A stretch of DNA of 64,000 nucleotides from Suilimivivens aceti (GTDB lineage Bacteria > Bacillota > Clostridia > Lachnospirales > Lachnospiraceae). The translations under genes and the position numbers were made by a program. Positions 49,733-58,055 of the stretch are shown piece by piece. How positions within the stretch are numbered: position 1 is the first letter of the stretch; every line of letters starts with the position of its first letter. The stretch lies in the NCBI RefSeq assembly GCF_025567405.1, contig NZ_JAOQKJ010000013.1, positions 3,717 through 67,716 on the forward strand, given 5' to 3'. The notes under the pieces were generated by a model that saw only the letters and a program-made list of their open reading frames with translations, was not told the origin of the DNA and did not search any database.

Positions 49733-50899
49733 ATGTTAGGAAATTTTTCGTATTCAAATCCGACAAAACTTTACTTTGGAGAGGAGTCTCTTTGTTCTTT
49801 GAACGAGGAGCTTCCCAAATATGGAAAAACCGTTCAGTTAATTTATGGCGGTGGTTCTATCAAGAAAAATGGTATTTACAATCAGGTTATGAGATTACTG
49901 AAAGATAACGGAAAAGTAGTCGTTGAGGATGGAGGAGTGATGCCAAATCCTACCGTGGAGAAACTGCGGGAGGGTGTTCAGATTGCCAGAGAGAATCATG
50001 TGGACTTTCTGCTGGCTGTAGGCGGCGGCTCTTGCTGCGACTATGCAAAAGCGGTTTCCGTGTCTGTTCACTGTGACGAAGATCCGTGGGAGAAATATTA
50101 TATCCGCTTTGAGGAGCCGGATTGTGAGATTGTCCCTGTTGGCTGTGTATTGACTATGGTGGGAACCGGAAGCGAAATGAATGGAGGTGCGGTCATCACC
50201 AATCACGATCAAAAGCTGAAAATTGGTCATGTGTTTGGAGATGCTGTGATGCCGAAGTTTGCAATCCTGAATCCGAAATTCACTTTCACATTGCCGAAAC
50301 TGCAGATGGTGGCCGGCATTTATGATATTTTCAACCATATCTGCGAGCAGTATTTCTCTGGGGAGGACGACAATACCAGCGATTATATCAGCGAGGCACT
50401 GATGAAATCGGTAATTCACAGTTCGAGAATTGCCATTCAGAATCCAGAGGACTATGAGGCAAGGTCGAATATCATGTGGGCTGCAACCTGGGCACTGAAT
50501 ACGCTTGTTTCCAGAGGAAAAAGTACCGACTGGATGGTTCATATGCTTGGTCAGGCAGTAGGAGCATATACGGATGCAACTCACGGAATGACGCTTTCTG
50601 CGGTGTCTCTTCCTTACTATCGGTATATTATGCCTTATGGTCTTAGCAAGTTTTGCCGTTTTGCTGTGAATGTGTGGGAGGTCGATCCTGCCGGAAAATC
50701 TGATGAACAGATTGCCATAGAGGGACTTTCCTGTATGGAAGTTTGGATGAAAGAACTGGGACTTACAATGAATCTCCATGAGTTGGGAGTGTCAGAAGAA
50801 ATGCTGAAAGGTATCGCAAGCGGAACACTGATTATGAAGGGCGGATATAAGGTGTTGAATCATGATGAAGTGTTGGAGATTTTGAAGAACAGTCTGTAA
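49733..50899 (+). CDS. Iron-dependent alcohol dehydrogenase
   Basis: A 388-residue group III dehydrogenase, probably NAD(P)H-linked butanol/aldehyde type (BdhA/YqdH-like). NAD motif AVGGGSCCDYAKAV; metal ligands in YDIFNHICEQYF (Asp and His), MVHMLGQAVGAY (His) and DATHGMTLSAV (His). AAGGAGGAAAAA sets ATG 49733 rather than the upstream in-frame start. Last gene of the cargo operon, followed by a terminator. Confidence 0.93.
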   Translation: MLGNFSYSNPTKLYFGEESLCSLNEELPKYGKTVQLIYGGGSIKKNGIYNQVMRLLKDNGKVVVEDGGVMPNPTVEKLREGVQIARENHVDFLLAVGGGSCCDYAKAVSVSVHCDEDPWEKYYIRFEEPDCEIVPVGCVLTMVGTGSEMNGGAVITNHDQKLKIGHVFGDAVMPKFAILNPKFTFTLPKLQMVAGIYDIFNHICEQYFSGEDDNTSDYISEALMKSVIHSSRIAIQNPEDYEARSNIMWAATWALNTLVSRGKSTDWMVHMLGQAVGAYTDATHGMTLSAVSLPYYRYIMPYGLSKFCRFAVNVWEVDPAGKSDEQIAIEGLSCMEVWMKELGLTMNLHELGVSEEMLKGIASGTLIMKGGYKVLNHDEVLEILKNSL

Positions 50900-50940
50900 G
50901 TATTTAAGTAGGAGCTTTTATAACGATAATATAATAGAGA

Positions 50941-50993
50941 AAGACAAGTGCTGTGAAAGAAATTTTTCTTTGATGGTGCTTGTCTTTTTTTAA
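50941..50993 (+). terminator. Terminator after the alcohol dehydrogenase gene
   Basis: AAGACAAG (50941-50948) with CTTGTCTT (50979-50986), inner AGAAATTTTTCT, then TTTTTT. Confidence 0.88.
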
Positions 50994-51067
50994 TTCATCA
51001 CTTGACATTGTGGCAAAGAGCTTATGTCGCAGGACGAAATCGACGCAGCGGACTTGTAGTAACGAAA

Positions 51068-51104
51068 AGAATAAGGCGGTCAAACAAAAACGTCTGACCG
51101 TCTT
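51068..51104 (-). terminator. Terminator of the XRE membrane regulator
   Basis: GGCGGTCA and TGACCGTC form the stem; on the minus strand it is followed by TTATTCTTTT. Confidence 0.65.
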
Positions 51105-51125
51105 ACAAATTCTTCGCTACTGTAT

Positions 51126-51701
51126 TTAGTTTGGAACAGGAGCAAGCCCTAAAGCCCCTGCAAGGAACAGGAACACAACAACAGCTATCGGGATTAGCAG
51201 CATAATGGCAGCTAAAACGAAAGTCTGCAAGCATGGCAGCTTGTTTTTCTTTCGCCATACGCCGTAAATCAAAAGTGCGATACTGCTTATAAGGCAGATA
51301 ACAGGAAAATACACCATTGCAAAGCCGAGCCAACCCATACCGTCAATTAAGAATATCAGAAATAGACAGGCTGCAACACCCCCGGCAATTTTAAGAATGG
51401 ATTTTCGTTCAGCCTTGCGCTGGAGCTTTACAAGCTCAAATGTATCTGTCAAAGCTGCGGAAGCCGTATCTTGGGTAATTTCGGTTTCTGCAATCCGTTC
51501 CGACCGCATGATTTCCAACACGCTAACGCCCAATGCGTCGGCTAATGGCTCTATCGTGTTTATGTCGGGAAAACCTAAACCCCGTTCCCATTTACTGACT
51601 GCCTTATCGGTCACTTGCAGCTTTTGTGCTAACTCAACTTGCGTCATGTTATTTTCTTTCCGCAATGTTGCAATGAATGTACCAAATTTTTTGGCGTCCA
51701 T
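51126..51701 (-). CDS. XRE-type regulator with membrane domain
   Basis: A 191-residue protein. Helix-turn-helix at about 7-62 (LRKENNMTQVELAQKLQVTDKA, split as seen), a linker, then three predicted membrane helices (about 103-121, 125-147, 160-185). Membrane-tethered XRE proteins are frequent in Firmicutes and often regulate envelope or transporter genes. No strong partner nearby. The ribosome binding site (GGGGGTGTC) is acceptable. A TATAAT-like sequence lies upstream near 51738. Confidence 0.85.
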   Translation of the reverse strand: MDAKKFGTFIATLRKENNMTQVELAQKLQVTDKAVSKWERGLGFPDINTIEPLADALGVSVLEIMRSERIAETEITQDTASAALTDTFELVKLQRKAERKSILKIAGGVAACLFLIFLIDGMGWLGFAMVYFPVICLISSIALLIYGVWRKKNKLPCLQTFVLAAIMLLIPIAVVVFLFLAGALGLAPVPN

Positions 51702-51845
51702 ATATCAGACACCCCCTTTGCGTTTTGTCTGTTCATAGTATAATGCGCAGGGTGGCACATGACAACCGACGCATAGTTTAGGGCGGGAATTTTCTGTACT
51801 CTACGGAAAGTTTAGACGCAAAAATCGAAAAGGAGGGATTTCAGA

Positions 51846-52484
51846 TTGGCACAAATCACAAATGAGCGGGCAGCGCAGACAATCATCTATTTGCAGGAGG
51901 ATAGACCATGAACAGACGTATCAAAAAGAAAGTGGCAAAAGCAGTTAGAGGCCCGGAAGCAGGTGGAAGAAATTATCTTTCACCGGCAGCACCCGACAGT
52001 AGCCGAGTATGGCGAGAAGTGGCTGCTGATGCAGTCGGCAAAGGTGTCTGCGTCTACACTCAGAGGTTATACGAGGGATATGACAAACTATATCATCAAA
52101 CCTCTGGGAGATATGTATATGGAAGAAGTGACTGCTGACGATATTCGGCTGGCTCTTGTTCCATTGTCAAAGAAATCGGAAGGCTTATACAACAAGGTCA
52201 ATATGCTGCTCAAGTGCATTTTTTATGCGGCAGAGAGAAACCAAATTCTTGAACACAATCCCTGTGTGGGAATATCGGGCAAGGGCGGAAAACCATCAAA
52301 AAAGAGAGAGGCATTGACAGATCAGCAGGTAGCCGTGCTTCTGGATACAATCAAGGGGCTTCCTCCATATTTGTTTATTATGCTCGGTTTGTATTCCGGT
52401 CTGCGCCGGGAAGAAATTCTTGCACTGCAATGGGATTGTGTATTTCTGGACGAGGATACAAATATACGCAGGCTTATGGTATAA
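51846..52484 (+). pseudogene. Tyrosine integrase, 3'-truncated, with in-frame TGA
   Basis: The main open part (51912-52484) encodes an arm/core domain (HPTVAEYGEKWLLMQSAKVS) and the catalytic start GLYSGLRREEILALQ with the first Arg. After FLDED the integrase text stops at a junction. Upstream in the same frame, past TGA at 51909-51911, lie 21 codons (AQITNERAAQTIIYLQEDRP) headed by TTG and AAAAGGAGGG. So either a nonsense codon splits the gene, or a short coupled peptide overlaps it. The C-terminal catalytic residues are lost. Confidence 0.7.
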
Positions 52485-52693
52485 TTAATCTTTATACTCG
52501 TGAAATGATGAATGAAGGAGATACGCAGCCTGTTGGGATTGTACTTTGTGCAGATAAGGGAGATTCTATTGTAAAATATACGCTTCCTGAAGATAATCAC
52601 CAGATATTTGCATCGAAATATTTCACCTATCTGCCGTCAGAGGAAGAATTGAAACGTGAATTAAATTTGAAAGAATTTCACAAAAAAGAATAA
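52455..52693 (+). pseudogene. C-terminal remnant of a YhcG/DUF1016 nuclease-family protein
   Basis: About 75 codons in another frame from the integrase: PVGIVLCADKGDSIVKYTLP and QIFASKYFTYLPSEEELKREL are characteristic of the C-terminal domain of YhcG (PD-(D/E)XK) proteins. The N-terminal part is missing; the sequence is fused to the cut integrase. Confidence 0.75.
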
Positions 52694-52736
52694 AAACGAA
52701 AATACAAAGCGGAAGTTATAGTAAAGGAGATTTACA

Positions 52737-53114
52737 ATGGAGTTTTGGATTTTTATGTTGATTATGGATTTGCTTCTTCCATTTACGATGATTGGTTTTG
52801 GAAGATATTTTATGAAAAAGGCTCCAAAGGAAATAAATTCAGTATTTGGATATCGGACTTCGATGTCTATGAAGAATAAAGACACATGGGAATTTGCTCA
52901 TAAATATTGCGGCAAAGTCTGGTATGTCTGTGGAATGGTTATGTTGCCAATAACAGTAATATTCATGCTTTTAGTAATTGGAAAAAGTGAAGATTGTGTT
53001 GGGAGTATGGGAGGAATTATTTGTGGTGTTCAACTTATTCCTTTAATTGGGTCTATTCTCCCAACAGAAATAGCATTAAAAAAGAATTTTGATAAGAATG
53101 GAACAAGACGATAA
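52737..53114 (+). CDS. SdpI-family membrane protein
   Basis: A 125-residue protein with three membrane helices and FGYRTSMSMKNKDTWEFAHKYCGK, the conserved loop of SdpI/YhfL proteins. SdpI of Bacillus is the immunity protein to the SDP toxin, but most relatives have no known toxin, and none is seen here. AAAGGAGATTTACA precedes the ATG. Confidence 0.82.
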   Translation: MEFWIFMLIMDLLLPFTMIGFGRYFMKKAPKEINSVFGYRTSMSMKNKDTWEFAHKYCGKVWYVCGMVMLPITVIFMLLVIGKSEDCVGSMGGIICGVQLIPLIGSILPTEIALKKNFDKNGTRR

Positions 53115-53156
53115 AGTTTGCAGAATCAAGAAAATCGAGATTGTGCGACCAGATAA

Positions 53157-53236
53157 GGGCGAGTAGTCTAGCAGGTGGAATGCCTGTCTGGTAAGGTCTA
53201 ACCAACCGCTAGTACTCGACTATGGAGGTGACAAAA
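53157..53236 (+). other. Structured leader before a 54-residue gene
   Basis: CGAGTA-gt-CTAGC (53160-53172) pairs with GCTAGTACTCG (53209-53219), closing a loop that holds smaller stems (AGG..CCT and GGT..ACC). Stable RNA structure directly before the ribosome binding site GGAGGTG. Confidence 0.5.
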
Positions 53237-53401
53237 ATGATGCCAACTATTGGGGTAATGACGATTGCGGTTGCAGCACTTACAATTTATTTGTGCCACG
53301 ATGAGTATAAAAATGGGAAAATGAGTTCAAAAAATTTTAAGATAGTTGCGATCTGTGAAGGATTTGCAATTTTAGGAATGATATTTTTGATTATCAGTTG
53401 A
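53237..53401 (+). CDS. 54-residue small membrane protein
   Basis: MMPTIGVMTIAVAALTIYLC start, a second hydrophobic stretch at about 37-53, basic loop between. GGAGGTGACAAAA precedes the ATG. Two helices, both short. No antisense promoter found, so it does not share the type I toxin layout. No known family recognised. Confidence 0.5.
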   Translation: MMPTIGVMTIAVAALTIYLCHDEYKNGKMSSKNFKIVAICEGFAILGMIFLIIS

Positions 53402-53508
53402 TAGTCAACTTACCGTTTATTGGGAAGTCGCAGGCAACGAAAAATCGGAATCTTTACAGTATACATAGGATAGCAAAAATTATGGGATTTATGTATACTC
53501 CGGTTCTT

Positions 53509-54252
53509 TTATTTGATGCCGGAAGTGCGGAAGTGTTCTGCACGATACTGCTTTGGTGTTTTCCCAGTCTTTATCCGAAATACAGATGTGAAATAACTTT
53601 GACTGGGAAACGCCAGAGTAGAAGAAATTACAGAGATCGCATAATCGGAATGGCAAAGCATATTCTGAGCGGTCTCTATTTTTTTGCTCTGTATATAGGA
53701 ACTGACAGAAATTCCCATCTCTTTTGCGAACAGGTGACTTAAATAACCGGGAGATATGCCGGCATGAGCGGCGAGCGTCGGGACAGTGATACGATTATGT
53801 AAATGATCATAGATATATTCCAGACACTGGGCAACCGGACGGGAGCAGGCATGATTTCTATGCAATTTTTCCATGCGAGTAGTGTAATCCAGACACATCT
53901 GCGGGTGCAGGGCGGAAATTTCTTTTTTTGATTTCATTAGATCCGCCGTATGAATGTAGTAGTCGCTGAGATCATAAGCCTCTGTGACTTCCATACCTCC
54001 TTCGATGCAGTATCTTGCCAGCATAGCAGCAGTGATGGTAAAGTGGTATTTCAGATTTTGCAGAGGAGAATCCGAGAGGACACCCAGGCCTTTCTTTTCC
54101 TGAAAAGATTCATGGCATAATTCTTTTATTTTTTTAGTATTTCCCTGCCTGACATAGCTATAAAATTCCGCTTCCGGATCATAAGGGGCGCGATAAGTTT
54201 CTAATTCTCTGCGGACATATTGTTGATAGAGAAGTTCCTGAGGAATGTTCAT
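53509..54252 (-). CDS. AraC-family regulator
   Basis: A 247-residue regulator: C-terminal pair of helix-turn-helix motifs (ITVPTLAAHAGISPGYLSHLF and ISVISSTLAFPSQSYFTSVF), N-terminal helical sensor region without cupin features. The first ATG has only a weak ribosome binding site. Divergent from the GH5 gene at 54480, with two direct repeats between them, so it probably activates that gene. Confidence 0.88.
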   Translation of the reverse strand: MNIPQELLYQQYVRRELETYRAPYDPEAEFYSYVRQGNTKKIKELCHESFQEKKGLGVLSDSPLQNLKYHFTITAAMLARYCIEGGMEVTEAYDLSDYYIHTADLMKSKKEISALHPQMCLDYTTRMEKLHRNHACSRPVAQCLEYIYDHLHNRITVPTLAAHAGISPGYLSHLFAKEMGISVSSYIQSKKIETAQNMLCHSDYAISVISSTLAFPSQSYFTSVFRIKTGKTPKQYRAEHFRTSGIK

Positions 54253-54358
54253 ATGGACACCTTTCTGAAATTATGAAAGTGTTTTTCAAAACCGCTATGC
54301 GATTCTTTCTCTTGTGGAGTGAAGATAGTGGCACACTGATAGCTATAAATAATATAGC

Positions 54359-54417
54359 ATAAAAACGATAGAAATAATATAGAAACGATATATGAATTTT
54401 GTTTCAAATTATATGAT
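54359..54417 (+). promoter_or_regulatory. GH5 promoter region with direct repeats
   Basis: ATAAAAACGATA (54359-54370) and ATAGAAACGATA (54379-54390) repeat with 20-bp period and one mismatch. TATGAT (54412-54417) is the likely -10 of the GH5 gene, so the repeats lie just upstream of its -35 region, where AraC-type activators bind. Confidence 0.55.
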
Positions 54418-54479
54418 AGAGAAAAGAAGAACTGCAGGATTATAAATTTTCCGTTGTGAAGGATCAGGAGGGCAAGAGC

Positions 54480-55502
54480 ATGAAATTAGAGAGAGGTATC
54501 AATTTAGGTGGCTATTTATCTCAGTGTGTGCATAGCACAGAACATTACGATGCATTTATTCAGGAGGAAGACATTCGTAAGATTGCTTCCATGGGATTTG
54601 ACCATGTACGTCTGGCAATTGATTATGAAGTACTGGAAGATGAATATGGCAGAACCAGAGAAGAGGGCTTTGCTTATGTGACCAGAGTGGTGGAATGGTG
54701 TAAACGGCAGGGATTGAACATTGTACTGGATCTGCATAAAGCGTATGGCTATGATTTTAATAATGCCGGAGATAAGAAAAAGAATATTCTGTTTACAAAT
54801 AAAATGGTGCAGAAGCGTTTTGTAAATCTGTGGATCAAGATCGCAGAGCATTATGCGAACGAGACTCATGTCGCATTTGAACTGCTGAATGAAGTGGTAG
54901 AGCAGGAAAATGCGGAAGCGTGGAATCTGCTCATTGCGGAAACGGTGGACGCTATTCGCCGAATAGCCAGAGACACCATTATTATATACGGCGGAATTCA
55001 ATGGAACAGTGTGAAGACATTGAAACTGTTAAGGAAGCCCAAGGATGAAAACATATTGTTCACGTTCCATTTCTATGAGCCGTTGCTGTTTACCCATCAG
55101 AAAGCACACTGGGTACCGACCATCAGCCAGACCGAAGATATCTATTATCCGGAAGCAATGGACTATTATCGTACAAAGTCACTACCCATCGGATATCAGG
55201 GAGAAGTAGTCTGCAAGGCACAGTCACGGACCATGGGAACAGAATTTATCACGGAAATGGTGATGGAAGCGGTTACTGCTGCGAAAAATGCCGGAGTGAC
55301 TTTGTACTGTGGAGAATTCGGTGTTATTGATCAGGCGCCTGTAGAAGATACCCTGCGCTGGTTCACGGATGTGGATACCGTATTCCGACAGTTCGGTATC
55401 GGTTGTGCTGTCTGGACGTATAAGGAGATGGATTTCGGACTTATTGGGGAACATTATGCACCGATTTGCGAACAATTGTTGAAGCTTTGGAACCGGAAGT
55501 AG
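54480..55502 (+). CDS. GH5 glycoside hydrolase (cellulase family)
   Basis: A 340-residue enzyme with no signal peptide, so cytoplasmic. GH5 landmarks: FDHVRLAIDYE, LNIVLDLHKAYGYDF, ELLNEVVE with acid/base E138, and LYCGEFGV with nucleophile E279. Such proteins act on beta-glucosides or beta-mannosides; an intracellular enzyme suggests imported oligosaccharides. CAGGAGGGC eight bases before the ATG sets the start, though the frame opens eight codons earlier at a GTG. Confidence 0.9.
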   Translation: MKLERGINLGGYLSQCVHSTEHYDAFIQEEDIRKIASMGFDHVRLAIDYEVLEDEYGRTREEGFAYVTRVVEWCKRQGLNIVLDLHKAYGYDFNNAGDKKKNILFTNKMVQKRFVNLWIKIAEHYANETHVAFELLNEVVEQENAEAWNLLIAETVDAIRRIARDTIIIYGGIQWNSVKTLKLLRKPKDENILFTFHFYEPLLFTHQKAHWVPTISQTEDIYYPEAMDYYRTKSLPIGYQGEVVCKAQSRTMGTEFITEMVMEAVTAAKNAGVTLYCGEFGVIDQAPVEDTLRWFTDVDTVFRQFGIGCAVWTYKEMDFGLIGEHYAPICEQLLKLWNRK

Positions 55503-55536
55503 GTGGAAAATGTAAGTGAAAAGATTGTATAAGGAG

Positions 55537-55559
55537 TTGCCGCCATTCAATGGCGGCAA
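55537..55559 (+). terminator. Hairpin after the GH5 gene
   Basis: TTGCCGCCAT-TCA-ATGGCGGCAA, perfect ten-bp stem, followed only by TTAT, so a weak terminator. Confidence 0.5.
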
Positions 55560-55673
55560 TTATCGTATAGATAAAAACAATACTCCCTTTTCGGAATTGT
55601 GTACCCACTGAAAACGAGCCTATAAACATGCATTCACAATGCATAAAAACACGTTCCGGCTATTTCCCACACA

Positions 55674-55702
55674 TTGAAATATACACTTAGATAACGTATA
55701 AT
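55674..55702 (+). promoter_or_regulatory. Promoter of the DUF3221-like lipoprotein gene
   Basis: TTGAAA (55674-55679), 17 bases, TATAAT (55697-55702). Confidence 0.7.
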
Positions 55703-55725
55703 ACGAAATATATTTTGGGGGGATT

Positions 55726-56673
55726 ATGACCATGAAAAAGAAATTATGCAGTATTGTTTGTCTTTGCTGCTTTGTTTCAATTATGTTATGTGCATGTGGA
55801 AGAAAAGAACAGGGGAATCCTATTAGATTGCCAGCCAGAGAGGATATTGTATCGATTGGTGTCTCTGACGGTGACAAATATGCTATGTCACCTAACACAG
55901 AAGGTGAAGCTACGGAGTTTATTGATGAATTTTTATCTATGCTAATGGATATGGAAACAACCAGTCAGCAATCAATCAATGATGCACCGGTCAACAAAGA
56001 TTCTATTACGATCAATATAAATTGTGATGGGGCGGCAGGAACTACTCTTTTTTACTATGTAGATAAAGGAATCGAATATGTAGAACAGCCATATCAAGGA
56101 ATTTATAAACCAACGCCTGCTTTAGGTAATTGTATAACTGAAATGCTTGCTTCGGCAGATAATAGACCGCTAATGGTAACATTTCAGGCATCGGTAATTG
56201 AAACGAATCATGATTCAATAATAGTAAAACCGGTAGATGGTTCTTTGGAACTTGATTCAGCAGATAAGTTTTATATATCAAACGAAGAGAACCTTGAATT
56301 GCAAATTGGAGATTTCGTAGAAATTAGCTATAACGGAGAAATAATGGAATCATATCCTGCACAATTAGGAGAGGTTTATAAAATTACCGTGATAGAACAG
56401 ACAGAAGCAAATGCCATGTGGGATAGAATACCTATGGTAAGAATAGATGGTAAATTATACTTCGATACAGGGAGAGAAAGCATCATGGATGCACGTTGTG
56501 GTATTATGGATGGAGAAATAACATCAACTGTCGATGGAACTGAAATACCAACAGAAGATAATCAGTCTAATTTTGGAAGTGGATTTGGTTATCAGTATGG
56601 GGCAGACGATACAATAGAAATTTATATGAATGAAAAGTGGTTCGTCTTTGAATACAGAGAAGAATCTGAATGA
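55726..56673 (+). CDS. DUF3221-like lipoprotein
   Basis: A 315-residue lipoprotein with lipobox LCAC. Middle part (about 145-225; VIETNHDSIIVKPVDG, VEISYNGEIMESYPAQLGEV) matches the DUF3221 beta domain found in Bacillus-type lipoproteins. N-terminal region about 40-140 unassigned. Function unknown. GGGGGG before two ATGs six bases apart; the second (55732) is equally likely. Own promoter and terminator. Confidence 0.75.
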   Translation: MTMKKKLCSIVCLCCFVSIMLCACGRKEQGNPIRLPAREDIVSIGVSDGDKYAMSPNTEGEATEFIDEFLSMLMDMETTSQQSINDAPVNKDSITININCDGAAGTTLFYYVDKGIEYVEQPYQGIYKPTPALGNCITEMLASADNRPLMVTFQASVIETNHDSIIVKPVDGSLELDSADKFYISNEENLELQIGDFVEISYNGEIMESYPAQLGEVYKITVIEQTEANAMWDRIPMVRIDGKLYFDTGRESIMDARCGIMDGEITSTVDGTEIPTEDNQSNFGSGFGYQYGADDTIEIYMNEKWFVFEYREESE

Positions 56674-56706
56674 GAGAATAAACGATAGATAAGTCAAATT
56701 AAATTC

Positions 56707-56740
56707 AAAAGGCTGTCTCAATAAAGGGATAGCCTTTTTT
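56707..56740 (+). terminator. Terminator after the DUF3221-like gene
   Basis: AAAAGGCT with AGCCTTTT, followed by TT. Confidence 0.8.
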
Positions 56741-56747
56741 CAATTCT

Positions 56748-57104
56748 CAGCCTAAATTTTCTCAATATTCAGTAGGCAAAATCCAAGATACAGTTTTGCA
56801 TATTCCAACGGCTCATCAATGGCAAGTGCGTTTAGTGCACAGCCTGATCCGGGAAGGTTTTCCGGGCTTTTCTTATACCTAAACGGGTGACAAAAGTTTG
56901 ACTGTTAGAGCCCGGAGGAATCGACCAATCCGAGCTCATTAGAAATAGCCAATTATTCCAGACGATTTTCCTGAGGTCAGGAAAATCGTTGCAGCTGGAG
57001 CAGCCACGAAACAAAAAAAAGATTATGAGCTGTCATTCATTCTTTAATAAATATGCTGTTACGAAGTGTGTAAATCGTATATGAAAAACCCTGGCTGTTG
57101 AATT
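56748..57104. other. Gene-poor stretch with palindrome
   Basis: No gene found. A 28-bp near-perfect palindrome ACGATTTTCCTGA-GG-TCAGGAAAATCGT lies at 56962-56989, and a CCGG..TTCCGG hairpin near 56848-56873. On the minus strand 56752-56842 a short coherent text (ALAIDEPLEYAKLYLG) ends in a stop; possibly the tail of a lost gene. Confidence 0.4.
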
Positions 57105-57195
57105 CGATGGAACGCCGTGTGTGGTGAAAACTGCATGCACGGTGTGGAGCGGGGGAAAATCTGGAGATTACATCAAAAGATTACCTATCGCTATC
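57105..57195 (+). mobile_element. Group II intron 3' remnant (domains V-VI)
   Basis: ACGCCGTGTGTGG-TGAAA-ACTGCATGCACGGTGT is a domain V-like hairpin, followed by GAGCGGGGGAAAATCTGGAG, a domain VI-like stem (AATCT with AGATT) and an ending TTACCTATCGCTAT typical of bacterial group II introns. The upstream intron body and reverse transcriptase are absent. Confidence 0.6.
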
Positions 57196-57301
57196 TGGTG
57201 CTAAGTCTCAGGGCATGAAGCAGTTCATGGCTAATTAAAGGGAACAAAAAGAAAGGAAAAGCACAATCCAGACGGTATTAGCGGCAGGCTACAAGAATAA
57301 A

Positions 57302-57330
57302 TTGTGATTACACAAGATTGGTGTTATAAT
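57302..57330 (+). promoter_or_regulatory. Promoter of the XRE-tnpV genes
   Basis: TTGTGA (57302-57307), 17 bases, TATAAT (57325-57330) with TGT extended -10. A CCGGGGC-AGCC-GCCCCGG hairpin (57347-57364) follows in the leader. Confidence 0.7.
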
Positions 57331-57391
57331 AAGAGAAAAGTTCCTGCCGGGGCAGCCGCCCCGGTGGTATGGATAGAAAGGCAGGAAAAAT

Positions 57392-57664
57392 ATGCACATC
57401 AGCTATAAACCACTCTGGCACACACTGTTAGAGCGTGATATGAGGAAAGAGGATTTAAGGCTTGCCGCTGGTATGACAACGAATATGATTGCCAACATGA
57501 GTAAAGAGGGAAAGCACATCAGCATGGACACATTAGCCCGTATCTGCGAAACGCTGAATTGTGAGATTACTGATGTAATTGAGTTAGTACCAGACGAGCC
57601 TGCTTCCACAGGAGGTAAGGAACATGAGCGAATTAAAACCAAGAATAACGGAAAACGGAATTGA
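57392..57664 (+). CDS. Small XRE-type regulator
   Basis: A 90-residue Cro/C1-type protein: WHTLLERDMRKEDLRLAAGM, TTNMIANMSKEGKHISMDTL, ARICETLNCEITDVIEL form the five-helix fold. Typical partner of TnpV in Tn4451-like and related elements, probably controlling it. AAAGGCAGG precedes the ATG. Overlaps tnpV by 41 bp. Confidence 0.85.
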   Translation: MHISYKPLWHTLLERDMRKEDLRLAAGMTTNMIANMSKEGKHISMDTLARICETLNCEITDVIELVPDEPASTGGKEHERIKTKNNGKRN

Positions 57665-58001
57665 TTATATCCTTGTTGGAGATTACTACATCCCAGACTT
57701 GAAGCTGCCGGAGGAACACCGCCCCATCGGAAAGTATGGACGGATGCACCGGGAATATTTAAGAGAAGTCCACCCAGCCCGATTGAACACATTGACACTG
57801 ACCGGGGAGTTATGGACATATCTTGCAGACCTGAACGAACAGGCACAGGAACGGTTAGACACCATCATAGAGCAGATGAAAGCTGCCGAGGGCGTGACCG
57901 AGGAATTGAAGCGTACCTGTCAAATGGAATGGGTGCAGCGTTGCAATAACATTCACAACCGGGCAGAAGAAATTGTTTTGCATGAGATGATTTATTCATA
58001 A
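57624..58001 (+). CDS. tnpV: TnpV transposon protein
   Basis: A 125-residue protein matching TnpV of Tn4451-type elements: YILVGDYYIPDLKLPEEHRP, IGKYGRMHREYLREVHPA, LTGELWTYLADLNEQAQER. The role is not settled. ACAGGAGGTAAGG precedes the ATG inside the XRE gene. Confidence 0.85.
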   Translation: MSELKPRITENGIDYILVGDYYIPDLKLPEEHRPIGKYGRMHREYLREVHPARLNTLTLTGELWTYLADLNEQAQERLDTIIEQMKAAEGVTEELKRTCQMEWVQRCNNIHNRAEEIVLHEMIYS

Positions 58002-58055
58002 CGGTATGGATAGAGTGATTTTTTATTCAATCGAAAGTTAGTGAGGTGTTGAATC

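Noticed and set aside
51025..51060. Coherent short frame ending MSQDEIDAADL-stop
   Set aside because: An in-frame TGA lies just upstream and no family can be named from 17 residues; possibly debris but not supportable as a gene.
53157..53222. tRNA-like cloverleaf
   Set aside because: The T-loop lacks GTTCGANTC, the anticodon arm cannot be formed with proper lengths, and the 3' end does not fit; kept as a structured leader only.
52737..53401. SDP-like toxin/immunity pair
   Set aside because: Only the SdpI-type protein is present; the neighbouring 54-residue protein lacks SdpC features and SdpA/B are absent.
56752..56842. Minus-strand frame ending in a stop with ALAIDEPLEYAKLYLG
   Set aside because: No recognisable start or family; could be the tail of a transposase or nothing.
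57199..57237. Short frame LSGAKSQGMKQFMAN-stop
   Set aside because: Too short to assign to a gene; mentioned only as a possible 3' exon after the intron remnant.
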